This document shows, one piece after another, positions 43,095 to 53,046 of a stretch of DNA of 64,000 bases. Each line of letters opens with the position of its first letter. Position 1 is the first letter of the stretch. This DNA is from Novosphingobium sp. Its GTDB lineage: Bacteria; Pseudomonadota; Alphaproteobacteria; Sphingomonadales; Sphingomonadaceae. The position numbers were made by a program, and so were the translations under genes. The stretch covers positions 1 to 64,000 of the forward strand of contig JAPLPG010000235.1 in the NCBI GenBank assembly GCA_026400375.1, written 5' to 3'. The notes below the pieces were generated by a model that saw only the letters and a list, made by a program, of their open reading frames with translations, was not told where the DNA came from and searched no databases.

Positions 43095-44666
43095 ATGAAC
43101 CTCCTCAAGGCTACCGGCTCCATCGGCGGGCTGACCCTGCTCAGCCGCATCCTCGGGCTGGTGCGCGACAGCCTGTTTGCCCGATTTGTCGGCGCGGGCT
43201 TCGCTTCGGACGCCTTCCTCGTCGCCTTCCGCCTGCCCAAAATGTTCCGCGCGCTCTTTGCCGAAGGCGCGTTTTCCGCAGCCTTCATCCCGATGTTCAA
43301 CAAGCGCGTGGCCGACCCTGAAGGCCGGGGCCTGCGCGATGGGCTGGATTTTGCCGAAGCCGCGCTGGCCGTGCTCCTGCCCGTGCTGCTGGCGATGACC
43401 ATCCTGCTCGAGGTCTTTGCCTGGCCGGTCACGCTGGTGCTGTCGGGCCGCTTCAACGGGGTCAGCGACGCGCAGTTTGCCTATGCGGTGGAACTGTCGC
43501 GCTGGACCATACCCTACCTGATGCTGATCAGCCTCGTGTCGTTGCTGGGCGGCATCTTGAATTCATTGCAGAAATTCTGGGTCAATGCCGCAGCGCCGAT
43601 CCTGCTCAACGTCACGCTGATCGTGGCACTGCTCGGTTTCCATTCCGACGATCCGCTGCTGACGGCGCGCAACCAGGCGATTGCGGTTTCGGTATCGGGC
43701 GCCTTGCAACTGGCGTGGCTGGCGCTGGCCTGCCGCCAGAACGGCGTCAGCCTGAAGTGGCGGCGCCCGCGCCTTTCGCCCGAAGTGCGCGCCTTGCTCA
43801 GGCTGATCCTGCCCGCGGCCGCAGGGGCAGGCGCGGTGCAGATCAACCTCGTCATCTCCACGGCGCTGGCCGCATCGCTGCTCGATGCCGGATCGGTGAC
43901 CTATATCTACATGGCCGACCGGTTGAACCAGCTGCCGCTCGGCCTGATCGGCATCGGCCTTGGCACCGTGCTCCTGCCCACGATCTCGCGCCAGCTGGGC
44001 GGCGGGGAAGAGGCGGCGGCGATGGAGACGCAGAACCGCGGGATGGAACTGGCACTTCTGCTGACCTTGCCCGCCACGATGGCGCTGGTGCTGTGCGGAG
44101 AGCCGATTGCCGCCGCGCTGTTCGGCTATGGCAAGTTCGATGCGACCGACACGCATTTCACCGCGCAGGCGCTGGCCGCGTTCTCTATCGGCCTGCCCAG
44201 CTACATCCTGGTCAAGGTGCTGACGCCGGGCTTCTATGCGCGGCAGGACACGAAAACGCCGTTGCGCTTTGCGATGATCTCGATGGGCGTGAACCTCGTC
44301 GGCAATCTTCTGCTGATCGTGCCGCTGCGCCACATGGGGCCCCCGCTGGCAACGGCACTGGCCTCCACCGTCAATGTCGCGCTGCTCTATGTCACGCTGG
44401 CACGGCGCGGCCATTTCGTCGCCGATGCGCGGCTGAAGCGCCGGGTCTGGCGGCTCGCGCTGGCCGCCGTGGCGATGGGCGCGGTGCTGTGGGCAGGGCA
44501 GGGGCTGGTCATGCCCTATGTTCATGGCACCTGGACGATCCGCGTTGCTGCCATGGCCGCTCTGGTCACGTCCGGGGTCGTGGTCTATGGCCTCGCCGCC
44601 GTCCTCACCGGGGCTTTCCGGGTGAGCGACCTCAAACTGCTCCTGCGGCGTCGCCGCTCCAACTGA
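43095..44666 (+). CDS. murJ: Lipid II flippase MurJ
   Basis: A 523-residue polytopic MOP-family protein with about fourteen membrane segments. The N-terminal pattern [20 protein letters not shown] and [18 protein letters not shown] are family hallmarks. It flips lipid II for peptidoglycan synthesis. ATG 43095 is used, as the in-frame upstream region consists of repeats. trpS starts 11 bases later. Confidence 0.95.
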   Translation: MNLLKATGSIGGLTLLSRILGLVRDSLFARFVGAGFASDAFLVAFRLPKMFRALFAEGAFSAAFIPMFNKRVADPEGRGLRDGLDFAEAALAVLLPVLLAMTILLEVFAWPVTLVLSGRFNGVSDAQFAYAVELSRWTIPYLMLISLVSLLGGILNSLQKFWVNAAAPILLNVTLIVALLGFHSDDPLLTARNQAIAVSVSGALQLAWLALACRQNGVSLKWRRPRLSPEVRALLRLILPAAAGAGAVQINLVISTALAASLLDAGSVTYIYMADRLNQLPLGLIGIGLGTVLLPTISRQLGGGEEAAAMETQNRGMELALLLTLPATMALVLCGEPIAAALFGYGKFDATDTHFTAQALAAFSIGLPSYILVKVLTPGFYARQDTKTPLRFAMISMGVNLVGNLLLIVPLRHMGPPLATALASTVNVALLYVTLARRGHFVADARLKRRVWRLALAAVAMGAVLWAGQGLVMPYVHGTWTIRVAAMAALVTSGVVVYGLAAVLTGAFRVSDLKLLLRRRRSN

Positions 44667-44676
44667 AGGCCCAGCC

Positions 44677-45696
44677 ATGCGTATCGTTTCCGGCATCCAG
44701 CCCACCGGCAATCTCCACCTCGGCAATTATCTGGGTGCGATCCGGAACTGGGTGCGCATGCAGGACGAATGGTCGGCCAAGGGCGCGCAGTGCCTCTATT
44801 TCCTCGCCGATCTGCATGCCATCTCGATGCCGCACGATCCGGTGGAACTGGCCGCCAACACGCGTGAAATGGTTGCGGCGCTGGTGTCCTGCGGGATCGA
44901 TCCCGACAAGTCGATCCTGTTCAACCAGGCGCAGGTGCCGGCCCATGTCGAACTGCAGTGGCTGCTCAATGGCACCGCGCGGATGGGCTGGCTGAACCGG
45001 ATGACGCAGTGGAAGGACAAGGCCGGCAAGAACCGCGAAGGCGCCTCGGTCGCGCTGTTCACCTATCCGGTGCTGCAGGCCGCCGACGTGCTGCTCTATC
45101 AGGCCACGCACGTTCCGGTGGGCGAGGACCAGAAGCAGCATCTGGAACTGGCGCGCGACATCGCGCAGAAGTTCAACAACGATTTCTGCGCCGAAGGTGC
45201 GCCGCTGTTCACCCTGCCCGATCCGATCATCCCGCCTGAAGCGGCGCGGATCATGTCGTTGCGCGATGGCTCGGCCAAGATGAGCAAGTCCGATCCTTCG
45301 GACATGAGCCGCATCAACCTGACCGACGATGCCGATGCGATCATGCAGAAGGTGAAGAAGGCCCGCACCGATCCCGAACCGCTGCCCGCAACGGTCGAGG
45401 GACTGGCGGGCCGCCCGGAAGCCAACAATCTCGTCGGCATTTATGCGGCCATGGCAGGAACTTCGCCCGCCGATGTGCTGGCGCAGTTCGAAGGCAAGGG
45501 CTTTGGCCAGTTCAAGCCGGCTCTTGGCGAACTGCTGGTCGAAACGCTGTCGCCAATGGCGGCCCGCTATCGCGAATTGCGCCAGGATGGCGAGGCGCTT
45601 GATGCGATTCTGGCCAAGGGCGCGTTGAAGGCGCGCGATCTTGCCGCTCCCACTCTGGCACGCACCTACCAGGCGTTGGGGCTGGTCAGGGGTTGA
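44677..45696 (+). CDS. trpS: Tryptophanyl-tRNA synthetase
   Basis: A 339-residue class-I synthetase. The HIGH motif is [10 protein letters not shown] (about residues 11-20) and KMSKS is intact in [12 protein letters not shown]. Length agrees with bacterial TrpRS. It is co-transcribed with murJ, a linkage seen in other alphaproteobacteria. Confidence 0.96.
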   Translation: MRIVSGIQPTGNLHLGNYLGAIRNWVRMQDEWSAKGAQCLYFLADLHAISMPHDPVELAANTREMVAALVSCGIDPDKSILFNQAQVPAHVELQWLLNGTARMGWLNRMTQWKDKAGKNREGASVALFTYPVLQAADVLLYQATHVPVGEDQKQHLELARDIAQKFNNDFCAEGAPLFTLPDPIIPPEAARIMSLRDGSAKMSKSDPSDMSRINLTDDADAIMQKVKKARTDPEPLPATVEGLAGRPEANNLVGIYAAMAGTSPADVLAQFEGKGFGQFKPALGELLVETLSPMAARYRELRQDGEALDAILAKGALKARDLAAPTLARTYQALGLVRG

Positions 45697-45886
45697 TTTT
45701 GCGGCAGAATGTTGCGGAAGATTACGCGCCTGCAACATATGTTACAGACTCCATTCAACGTGCATTCAGCACTTCCTGTCCAGAAAGGCGGCATGCTAAG
45801 CAGAGATGCGTCCGGCATGTTCGTTGGCAGGCCAAGGGGTCCGCAGCGAGCCATGGGGCGGCGGACGGCACGATAGGAGTCGCAGG

Positions 45887-46654
45887 ATGAAAATGCCTTT
45901 GCCAAACAATCCGAGTTCGCGCGCCCAACGTTCGCCTTTGCAGCGTCGGCTTCTCGGCCTTTCGGCGGTGTCGCTGATGCTGGTCACGCTGTCCGGCTGC
46001 GCCACCCCGTTCAAGGCCGACGTGAAGCGCTTCCAGACCCAGCTTCCGGCGCCGACCGGGCAGTCCTTCGCGGTGGTTGCCGATGATCCGCGCGATGCCG
46101 GCGGGCTCGAATTCGCGCAATATGCCACGCTGGTCGGACGGCAGATGGAAAAGCTGGGCTATCGCCCGGCCAATGCCGATGTCGCCGACCTGATCGTGAA
46201 GTTTGATTACGGCATCGATGGCGGGCGCGATCGCGTGCGCTCCACCGGTTTCAACGACCCGTTCTGGGGCGGTTGGGGTGGCTGGGGCGGCTGGGGTCCG
46301 GGCTGGGGCCCTGCCTATGGCCGAGGCTGGGGCCGTCGCGGCTTTGCCGGTGGCTTTGGCGGCGGCTGGGGCTGGGGCTGGAACGATCCGTTCTTCTTCG
46401 GCGGCAACGGCTGGGGCGGCGGAGTCGATGTGGTCACCGTCTACACTTCGGGCATCGACCTGAAGATCGATCGCCGCGCCGATGGCCAGCGCCTGTTCGA
46501 AGGCAAGGCCGAGGCTGCGTCGCAGTCCAACCGCCTGTCCTACGTGGTGCCCAACCTGGTCGAGGCGATGTTCACCGATTTCCCCGGAAACAACGGGGAA
46601 ACCGTCAGGATTTCCATCGCTCCTGAAAAGAAGACGGTGAAGCGGGTCAACTGA
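45887..46654 (+). CDS. DUF4136 lipoprotein with Gly/Trp-rich centre
   Basis: A 255-residue lipoprotein (lipobox LSGC near residue 38). The DUF4136 core has FAVVADDPRDAGGLEFAQYA and DLIVKFDYGID; a central block (residues about 120-180) consists of WGGWGGWGGWG- and FGGGWGWGW-type repeats. It ends with LVEAMFTDFPGN. Cell-envelope localisation is likely; function unknown. ATG 45887 has TAGGAG and AGG upstream. Confidence 0.82.
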   Translation: MKMPLPNNPSSRAQRSPLQRRLLGLSAVSLMLVTLSGCATPFKADVKRFQTQLPAPTGQSFAVVADDPRDAGGLEFAQYATLVGRQMEKLGYRPANADVADLIVKFDYGIDGGRDRVRSTGFNDPFWGGWGGWGGWGPGWGPAYGRGWGRRGFAGGFGGGWGWGWNDPFFFGGNGWGGGVDVVTVYTSGIDLKIDRRADGQRLFEGKAEAASQSNRLSYVVPNLVEAMFTDFPGNNGETVRISIAPEKKTVKRVN

Positions 46655-46691
46655 TCCTGAAGTGCACCTAACTGCACCTAGCAGCACCAAG

Positions 46692-46723
46692 AGGGGCCTT
46701 GCAGCGATGCGAGGCCCCTTTTT
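46692..46723 (+). terminator. Rho-independent terminator after the DUF4136 gene
   Basis: AGGGGCCT (46692-46699) and AGGCCCCT (46712-46719) pair across a 12-base loop and are followed by TTTTT. It ends at the dut stop codon, so it may also serve the convergent dut transcript. Confidence 0.7.
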
Positions 46724-47190
46724 CAGCCCTTCAGCGCGGCCAGTCCGCCGGTCGATCCGAACCCGCCTTCGCCACGCGCGGTGGCTTCGAGTTCGGTGAC
46801 CTCGACCCAGGTCCCGCGCGTGACCGGCGCGACGACCAGTTGCGCCACGCGGTCGCCCCGGCGGATCGAGAAGCTCTCGGTGCCGAGGTTGATCATGATC
46901 ACTTTCAGCTCGCCGCGATAATCGCTGTCGATCGTGCCCGGTGTGTTGGGAACGGTGACGCCGTGCTTTAGTGCAAGGCCCGAGCGGGGGCGCACCTGGA
47001 TTTCGTAACCTGCTGGAATCGCGATGGAAAGTCCGGTCGCCACGGCATGACGCGCGCCGGGGACAAGGTCGAGGTCCTCGGCCGCGACCACGTCCATCCC
47101 GGCAGCACCATCGGTGGCGTAGGCAGGAAGGGGCAGGCCCTCGCCGTGGGGCAGGCGCTTTACGAGGACGGGGACTTCAGGCGATGGCAT
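46723..47190 (-). CDS. dut: dUTP pyrophosphatase
   Basis: A 155-residue trimeric dUTPase. All five motifs are visible: [39 protein letters not shown] and GEGGFGSTG. It removes dUTP and makes dUMP. ATG 47190 lies 14 bases inside the coaBC end. Confidence 0.95.
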   Translation of the reverse strand: MPSPEVPVLVKRLPHGEGLPLPAYATDGAAGMDVVAAEDLDLVPGARHAVATGLSIAIPAGYEIQVRPRSGLALKHGVTVPNTPGTIDSDYRGELKVIMINLGTESFSIRRGDRVAQLVVAPVTRGTWVEVTELEATARGEGGFGSTGGLAALKG

Positions 47191-48475
47191 CAGCAATTCT
47201 TTCGATCAAAGCGGCGGCGGCGGCGGCCTTGGGCAGTTCGGGCAGGCTTTCCACGCCAGCGGCGGTGACGATGTGCAAGCCATTGATTTCCCCGCCCATT
47301 GCATGGGTGGCAACATCGTTGGCGACGATCCAGTCGGCCCCCTTGCGCAGCAGTTTGGCGCGGGCGTGGTCGAGCACGTCGTTGGTTTCCGCGGCAAAGC
47401 CGACGACCAGCGCAGGGCGGCGGTCAGACTGGCAGAGCGAGGCCAGAATATCGGGATTTTCAACCAGTTGCAGCGGCGGGACTTGGCCGGACCCGTCCTT
47501 CTTGATCTTCTGCGCGGCTTCCCCGGCGCTGCGCCAATCGGCCACCGCGGCAACCATGATCGCGACATCGGCGGGCAGGGCGGCCTCGACCGCCGCCGAC
47601 ATCTGCCGCGCCGTTTCCACATCGATCCGCGTAACCCCTTGCGGCGTATCGAGATTTACGGGGCCTGCGATCAGCGTGACCCTGGCACCGGCCCGCGCGG
47701 CGGCGGCGGCGATGGCAAAGCCCTGCTTCCCGCTCGACCGGTTGGCGATGTAGCGCACCGGGTCGATCGGTTCGTGCGTGGGGCCCGCGGTGATCAGCAC
47801 GTGCTTGCCGGCGAGGCATCCTTCGACAGGCTCAGCCCCTTCGACAGGCTCAGCCCCTTCGACAGGCTCAGGACGGGCGGGGTCGTGGTCGGTACTTTCT
47901 CCAGACCCCGATCGTGCTGAGCTTGTCGAAGCACAAAGCCCCAACATCCGCGCAATTTCTTCAACGATCGCAATGGGTTCCGGCAGCCGCCCGGGGCCGA
48001 ATTCGCCACACGCCATCGCGCCGTCATCCGGCTCCATAACGCTCACGCCATCGCCGCGCAGCGTGGCGATGTTGCGGACCGTGGCCGGGTGATGCCACAT
48101 GCGCACGTTCATCGCGGGCACGGCCAGCACCGGCTTGTCGGTGGCGAGCAGCAGCGTGGTGGCAAGATCGTTGGCAATGCCGCCTGCCATCCGCGCCATC
48201 AGGTCTGCCGTGGCCGGGCACACGACCACAAGATCGGCCTGCCGCGACAGCTGGATGTGGCCCATCTCGACCTCGTTCTTGAGGTCCCACAGCGTTGTAT
48301 GGACGGGATTTTCGCTGAGCGCGGCCAGCGTCATCGCGGTAACGAAGTGCGCGCCGCCTTCTGTCAGCACGCAGGTGACATCGGCCCCCTGCTTGCGCAG
48401 CAGGCGCACCAGTTCGCAGGCCTTGTAGGCCGCGATGCCGCCGCCGATGATGAGCAGGATGCGCCGACTGTTCAT
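47177..48475 (-). CDS. coaBC: Phosphopantothenoylcysteine decarboxylase/synthase with repeat insertion in the linker
   Basis: A 432-residue bifunctional enzyme for two steps of coenzyme A synthesis. CoaC (about 1-178) begins [20 protein letters not shown] and has the catalytic histidine in MWHHPAT and a PAMNVRM motif. CoaB begins at about residue 222 with [18 protein letters not shown] and carries [10 protein letters not shown]. Residues about 181-220 are an in-frame insertion made of palindromic-repeat DNA. ATG 48475 is used; ATG 48487 would add four residues. Confidence 0.93.
   Translation of the reverse strand: MNSRRILLIIGGGIAAYKACELVRLLRKQGADVTCVLTEGGAHFVTAMTLAALSENPVHTTLWDLKNEVEMGHIQLSRQADLVVVCPATADLMARMAGGIANDLATTLLLATDKPVLAVPAMNVRMWHHPATVRNIATLRGDGVSVMEPDDGAMACGEFGPGRLPEPIAIVEEIARMLGLCASTSSARSGSGESTDHDPARPEPVEGAEPVEGAEPVEGCLAGKHVLITAGPTHEPIDPVRYIANRSSGKQGFAIAAAAARAGARVTLIAGPVNLDTPQGVTRIDVETARQMSAAVEAALPADVAIMVAAVADWRSAGEAAQKIKKDGSGQVPPLQLVENPDILASLCQSDRRPALVVGFAAETNDVLDHARAKLLRKGADWIVANDVATHAMGGEINGLHIVTAAGVESLPELPKAAAAAALIERIADAIA
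47818..47933. repeat. Palindromic repeats inside coaBC, frame-preserving
   Basis: Three direct copies of CTTCGACAGGCTCAG at 47821-47835, 47839-47853 and 47857-47871 (18-base period, i.e. six codons), plus an inverted copy TGCTGAGCTTGTCGAAGCA at 47915-47933. Copies match the intergenic repeats at 28.9 and 42.9 kb. The coding strand reads through as Glu-Pro-Val-Glu-Gly units. Confidence 0.9.
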
Positions 48476-48588
48476 GGTGCCGTTCATGGCCGCGCTTGTG
48501 CATTGGCCTGCGGCTGGGCGCAATCCTTTTGCGTGTGCGGCGCGGTTGGGGCAGTGTCGGGCAGGACTTCACGATTGAGGAATGGCCG

Positions 48589-48987
48589 ATGCGACTGATC
48601 CTTACGGCGCTGGTGTTTCTGGCCGGACTGTTCGACCTGTTCCTTGCCATCAGCTTTCTGACCGGCCCCGAACAGGCGGCGCGGGGGTTTGGCATTGCGG
48701 CGACCGGAATCGGTGGAATATCGACAATCCGGGCAGACTTTACCGCATTCTTCGGCGTGGCGGCGGTGTGCATGATGTGGGGCGCGTGGCGGCGCAATGC
48801 CGATCTGCTGCTGGTGCCCGCGCTGCTGTTCGGCACGTCTTTCGTCGGCCGGGCGATCAATCTTGGCGTGACCGGCGCCCATCCCGGCTGGCCGGTGCCG
48901 ATGGCGGTGGAAGCAGCGCACGTGCTGCTGATGCTGGCGGCCTGGCGGATGCTGCCGCATCACAAGCTTGACGAGATTGCAGGGTGA
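48589..48987 (+). CDS. DUF4345-like small membrane protein
   Basis: A 132-residue protein with four hydrophobic segments (about residues 2-22, 55-72, 78-95 and 104-122), including ADFTAFFGVAAVCMMWGAWR. Likely DUF4345-type integral membrane protein. ATG 48589 has GAGG ten bases upstream. It overlaps the cupin gene by four bases. Confidence 0.7.
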   Translation: MRLILTALVFLAGLFDLFLAISFLTGPEQAARGFGIAATGIGGISTIRADFTAFFGVAAVCMMWGAWRRNADLLLVPALLFGTSFVGRAINLGVTGAHPGWPVPMAVEAAHVLLMLAAWRMLPHHKLDEIAG

Positions 48988-49364
48988 GCGCGCGGGCATA
49001 TCCGCTGGGGCCGTGGTTCGCGCATCTGACAGGTGGCGCGCAGTGCCTGCCCGTGGAGGTCGATGCCGCGTTCTGGGAAACCGGCGTCGGGGCCCTTCCT
49101 CCCGGCCGCCTGGTCAGCATGTTCGAGAGTGCCGAGGATTGGAAGGTGTGGGAATGCCACCCATCGGGCGAGGAACTGATCATCCAGATCGACGGGGGGA
49201 TGGTGCTGGTGCTGGATCGGGGCAGTAGCCTTGAGCGTGTGCCTTTGCAGGCAGGCGAGTTCGCCATCGTGCCGCAAGGGGTGTGGCATACCGCTGATGT
49301 GATTGCGCCGGGCAGGGCGATCTACATCACGCCGGGCGAAGGCACCCAAAGCCGCGAGCGCTAG
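48984..49364 (+). CDS. Cupin domain protein
   Basis: A 126-residue single-domain cupin. The metal-binding motif is partly visible in ECHPSGEELIIQIDGGMVLVL and GEFAIVPQGVWHTADV. GTG 48984 overlaps the upstream stop as GTGA. Substrate unknown. Confidence 0.78.
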   Translation: MSARAYPLGPWFAHLTGGAQCLPVEVDAAFWETGVGALPPGRLVSMFESAEDWKVWECHPSGEELIIQIDGGMVLVLDRGSSLERVPLQAGEFAIVPQGVWHTADVIAPGRAIYITPGEGTQSRER

Positions 49365-50461
49365 GCCCGGCGCGCTTTCCATTGTGCCCATAGCGTCAAC
49401 ACCGCGCGCTGGGCGGGGCGTTCGAAGCGGGCGTGGCTGATGAAGCCTGCGGCGATCGCCAGGCTGACATAGAACACCAGGAACCAGGGCTGGCGCGCAA
49501 TGTCGCGGCTGGTGCCGGTGGCATCGATCAGCAGGACCAGCGCAAGCTGGATCGGGATGTGCCAGAGGTAGATGCCATAGGAGGCATCGCCCAGTTTCTG
49601 GCCAAATTTCAGGCGGCCCTGTTCGTCCCCCAGATCGGCGGCAAGCATCAGGAACAGGACGGCAAACGTGCCGGCGATGGTGGCGGCATCGCCCTCGGGG
49701 AAGGTCGCCTTGAACCAGAAGGCGCCGACCAGCAGCGCCATGCCCAGCGGCAGCAGCGTGGCCGGGCGCAGCCAGCCCTTCAGCAGCGCGCCATAGGCCG
49801 CGCAACCGAGGAAGAAGTAGCCAAGGCAGGACAGGACGTCCTTGTTCGGCGCTTCGATCAGCATCACCCACAGGAAGACCGTGCCCAGCACCGCCGCCAG
49901 CACCAGCGGCGCGCGGCGCAGCACGGGGATCAGGAAGAAGAACGCGAGGTAGGCGAGAATTTCGGTGGAGAGCGACCACGAGGGGCCGTTGAACGACTGG
50001 TTTTCCTGCCAGCCCCAATAGTGCATCAACGGGATCGACAGGAGGAAGTGCTTGATATCGTTGGTGTGGTAGATGAACTCCGTGCCACTGCGGGCAAAAT
50101 AGAGGCTTTGCAGCACGGCCATCAGGCCCAGCGTCAGCAGGTGCAGCGGCCACAGCCGCGCCATGCGCGCGGGCCAGAAGCGGGCCTTGTAGCTGGCGTC
50201 GGCAAGATAGACGTGGGCGAAGACGAAGCCCGACACCGCCCAGAAATACTGCACGGCAGTGTGGCCGTGATTGTAGAACCAGCTGAGCCATTCGTACCAA
50301 GGCTGGATCGCGCGGTTGACGTTCACATGGTACGGCACCGGCGGCACGAAAATGTGCTGGTAGTGCCAGAAAAGCACCATGATCGCCGCCAGCAGGCGCG
50401 ACAGATCGAGCGCGTGGAAATGGCGCTTGGGCGCGCGCAGGTGCGAGAGGTCTTGAGCCAA
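49361..50461 (-). CDS. Membrane acyltransferase, OafA/OpgC-like
   Basis: A 366-residue protein with about ten hydrophobic segments. The family core is ALDLSRLLAAIMVLFWHYQH (Acyl_transf_3) and FNGPSWSLSTEILAYLAFFF. It transfers acyl groups to surface carbohydrates; the acceptor is unknown. The start is TTG 50461 with GAAG upstream; no ATG lies before the conserved histidine. It lies 13 bases after ubiB and converges with the cupin gene by a four-base stop overlap. Confidence 0.85.
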   Translation of the reverse strand: MAQDLSHLRAPKRHFHALDLSRLLAAIMVLFWHYQHIFVPPVPYHVNVNRAIQPWYEWLSWFYNHGHTAVQYFWAVSGFVFAHVYLADASYKARFWPARMARLWPLHLLTLGLMAVLQSLYFARSGTEFIYHTNDIKHFLLSIPLMHYWGWQENQSFNGPSWSLSTEILAYLAFFFLIPVLRRAPLVLAAVLGTVFLWVMLIEAPNKDVLSCLGYFFLGCAAYGALLKGWLRPATLLPLGMALLVGAFWFKATFPEGDAATIAGTFAVLFLMLAADLGDEQGRLKFGQKLGDASYGIYLWHIPIQLALVLLIDATGTSRDIARQPWFLVFYVSLAIAAGFISHARFERPAQRAVLTLWAQWKARRA

Positions 50462-50474
50462 GGGGCGGGCTTCT

Positions 50475-52037
50475 TCAGCCCCACCAGCCGAGGGCGTGGG
50501 TGCCGATCACGGCCGCGCCGCCTGCGAGGAACGTGGCGATCTGGCCGAGCAGGCCGGGGCCGCGCCTGCGGCGCTTGCGCTGCCACATCAGTTCGACCTT
50601 GGGCAGCGGTGCGGCTTCGGGCGCGCCGCCCTTGGGGGGGAAGCGGTCCTCGATGCGGCGGATCAGGTCGGGGATGCGCAGCAGGGTCTGGGTGTCTTCG
50701 CGGATGCGGTCCGAGATGGCGGCTTCCGGGCCGAGTTCGTCGCGCACCCAGGCACGGACGAAGGGCGCGGCGGTTTCCCACATGTTGATCGCCGGATCGA
50801 GCTGCGTGGCGATGCCTTCGACCATGACCATGGTTTTCTGCAGAAGCAGCAGGTGCGGCTGGGTCTGCATGTCGAAATCGCGGGTGATCGCAAACAGCCC
50901 GTCGAGCATCTGGCCGACCGAGAGTTCGGAAACGGGCTTGCCACGCATCGGTTCTCCGACTGCGCGCAGGGCCGTGGCGAATTCGTCGACCGAATGGAAG
51001 CTGGGCACGTATTGCGCCTCGAAATGGATCTCGGCGACGCGGCGGTAGTTGCCCGTGGTCAGGCCATAGAGAATCTCGGCGAGCCATTGGCGGGCGCGGC
51101 GATCGATCCGCCCCATGATGCCGAAATCGATGGCCACGATGGTGCCGTCCTTGTCGACGAACAGGTTGCCCTGATGCATGTCGGCGTGGAAATAACCGCC
51201 GTTGATGGCCTGGGTGAGGAAGGCCAGGACGAGCCGCTGGGCAAGTTCGCGGCGATCGTGCCCTGCGGCATCGAGCGCGGCTGTATCGCTGATCTTGACC
51301 CCATCGATCCAGTCGAGGGTCATGATCCGGCCGTTGGTGCGGTCCCAATCGATGGCCGGGATGCGGTATCCGGCGTGGGCGCGCATCGTGTCGGCGAGTT
51401 CCGAGGCCGAGGCGGCCTCGCGCCGCAGATCGAGTTCGCGCACTGTCCAGCGCTTGAAATTGGCGATGACCATGCGCGGGCGCAGGCGGCTGACTTCGGC
51501 CCCGCCCAGCGCCTCGAGGTGGGCGGCGGCCCATTCGTAGGTCTCGATATCGCGCGTGAATTTCTCGCGCACGCCCGGGCGCAGGATCTTGACCGCGACC
51601 TTGCGGCCTTCGGTGGTGACCGCGCTGTGGACCTGCGCGACCGAGGCCGCGCCGATGGGATCGGGATCGAACGCGGAAAACAGCGATTCGAGCGGCTTGC
51701 CGAAAGTGCTTTCGATCTCGCGGCGGATCAGCGCGAAATCGATGGCGGGTAGCTTGTCCTGCAATTCCAGCAGGTTGTGCGCGGCTTCCTCGCCCACAAG
51801 ATCGGGGCGGGTGGCCAGCGTCTGGCCCAGCTTGATCGCGGCAGGGCCGATGGCGCGGAAGGCTCCGGCGTAATCGGGCGTTTTCGGCTGGATCGTCCCG
51901 AAACGCGCGATCTTGCACAGCGTGCGCACCGGGCCGGGGGTGTTGGGATCATTCTCGATCCCGCGCAGCGCGCCGTGGCGGGCAAGCGTGCGGCCCCAGC
52001 CGAGCAGGCGGCGGATATGCGTGGCGGGGAGAGTCAT
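50475..52037 (-). CDS. ubiB: Ubiquinone synthesis accessory kinase-like protein UbiB
   Basis: A 520-residue ABC1/ADCK-family protein. Atypical kinase features: KxGQ-like GPAAIKLGQTLATRPD, VAVKILRPGVREKF, HADMHQGNLFVD and VAIDFGIMGRID. One C-terminal hydrophobic hairpin (GLLGQIATFLAGGAAVIG) anchors it in the membrane. Needed for ubiquinone synthesis or transport. ATG 52037 is preceded by the repeat region next to ubiE. Confidence 0.93.
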   Translation of the reverse strand: MTLPATHIRRLLGWGRTLARHGALRGIENDPNTPGPVRTLCKIARFGTIQPKTPDYAGAFRAIGPAAIKLGQTLATRPDLVGEEAAHNLLELQDKLPAIDFALIRREIESTFGKPLESLFSAFDPDPIGAASVAQVHSAVTTEGRKVAVKILRPGVREKFTRDIETYEWAAAHLEALGGAEVSRLRPRMVIANFKRWTVRELDLRREAASASELADTMRAHAGYRIPAIDWDRTNGRIMTLDWIDGVKISDTAALDAAGHDRRELAQRLVLAFLTQAINGGYFHADMHQGNLFVDKDGTIVAIDFGIMGRIDRRARQWLAEILYGLTTGNYRRVAEIHFEAQYVPSFHSVDEFATALRAVGEPMRGKPVSELSVGQMLDGLFAITRDFDMQTQPHLLLLQKTMVMVEGIATQLDPAINMWETAAPFVRAWVRDELGPEAAISDRIREDTQTLLRIPDLIRRIEDRFPPKGGAPEAAPLPKVELMWQRKRRRRGPGLLGQIATFLAGGAAVIGTHALGWWG

Positions 52038-52063
52038 GCCGTGGCGAAGCGCTTAAGCCCCAT

Positions 52064-52154
52064 CCTCTTCAGAGGAGGGGGTTTGGGGGTGGTGTGGTTT
52101 GGGCGAGGTGGTTTGGCGGAACGCACCACCCCCCGGCCCCCTCCTCTGAAGAGG
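52064..52154. repeat. Long imperfect inverted repeat between ubiE and ubiB
   Basis: Two 31-base arms (52064-52094 and 52124-52154) pair with only three mismatches around a 29-base spacer. Each arm contains CCTCTTCAGAGG-type short palindromes. The element is intergenic and could fold into a very stable RNA hairpin in the ubiE-ubiB transcript. Confidence 0.85.
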
Positions 52155-52182
52155 AGGGGGAGGAGATAAGTAGAAGGCACCG

Positions 52183-52920
52183 TCACACCTTCCACCCCGA
52201 ATGGATGGCGACGAGGCCGCCGAGTATCGGTTCCACCTTGGTGCGCTTGAACCCGGCGGTGCGGATCATCGCTTCGAATTCGGGCATGGCGGGGAAGCGG
52301 CGGATCGATTCGATCAGGTAGCGGTAGGATTCGGCATCGCCCGCGATCATCTGGCCCAGCCTTGGCACCAGCTTGTGCGAATAGGCATCGTAGATCTCGG
52401 AGAAGCCGGGCCACTGCGTGGTCGAGAATTCGAGGCAGAAGAAGCGGCCGCCGAACTTCAGCACGCGGTGCGCCTCGGCCAGGGCGCGGTCGATGTGCGT
52501 CACGTTGCGGATGCCGAAAGCGATGGTGTAGGCATCGAAGCTGCGATCGGGAAAGCTGAGTTCCTCGGCGTTCTGGCGCGACCATTCGAGGCCTTCCAGC
52601 CCGCGCTTGGCGGCGCGTTCGATGCCGACATCGAGCATGTCCTGGTTGATGTCCGACACGGTGATCGCCGCGCCCGATGGCGCCATGCGAAACGCGATGT
52701 CGCCGGTGCCGCCGGCCATGTCGAGGATCGTCTCCCCGCTCTGCGGGCGCACACGGCGGACGAACTTGTCCTTCCACAAGCGGTGCATGCCGACCGACAT
52801 GGCATCGTTCATCACATCATACTTGCGGGCGACCCCGGAAAAGATCGCGCCGACGCGGTCTTCCTTCTGGTCTGCGGGAATGTCTTCGTAGCCGAACGAT
52901 GCGGTTTCAGGAGTCGTCAT
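52183..52920 (-). CDS. ubiE: Ubiquinone/menaquinone C-methyltransferase
   Basis: A 245-residue SAM-dependent methyltransferase. SAM motif I is LDMAGGTGDIAF; the UbiE signatures YDVMNDAMSVGMHRLWK and AFGIRNV are present. ATG 52920 is used; GTG/ATG candidates further up add non-homologous residues. It precedes ubiB with 145 bases in between, mostly repeat. Confidence 0.95.
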   Translation of the reverse strand: MTTPETASFGYEDIPADQKEDRVGAIFSGVARKYDVMNDAMSVGMHRLWKDKFVRRVRPQSGETILDMAGGTGDIAFRMAPSGAAITVSDINQDMLDVGIERAAKRGLEGLEWSRQNAEELSFPDRSFDAYTIAFGIRNVTHIDRALAEAHRVLKFGGRFFCLEFSTTQWPGFSEIYDAYSHKLVPRLGQMIAGDAESYRYLIESIRRFPAMPEFEAMIRTAGFKRTKVEPILGGLVAIHSGWKV

Positions 52921-53046
52921 GTCAGTGCCTCTACCGGAGAGGCTAGTCTGTCGCAAATGGCAATCAGGGTAAAAGCTTTTAGCAAAAATCATTTTGCATA
53001 AAGCACGGATGATAGTATGACGGATTGATCAAAAGGAGATTGAACC

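Noticed and set aside
47818..47933. CRISPR-like array
   Set aside because: Regular 18-base period, but the spacers are 3 bases long and the units are coding palindromic repeats found at other intergenic sites.
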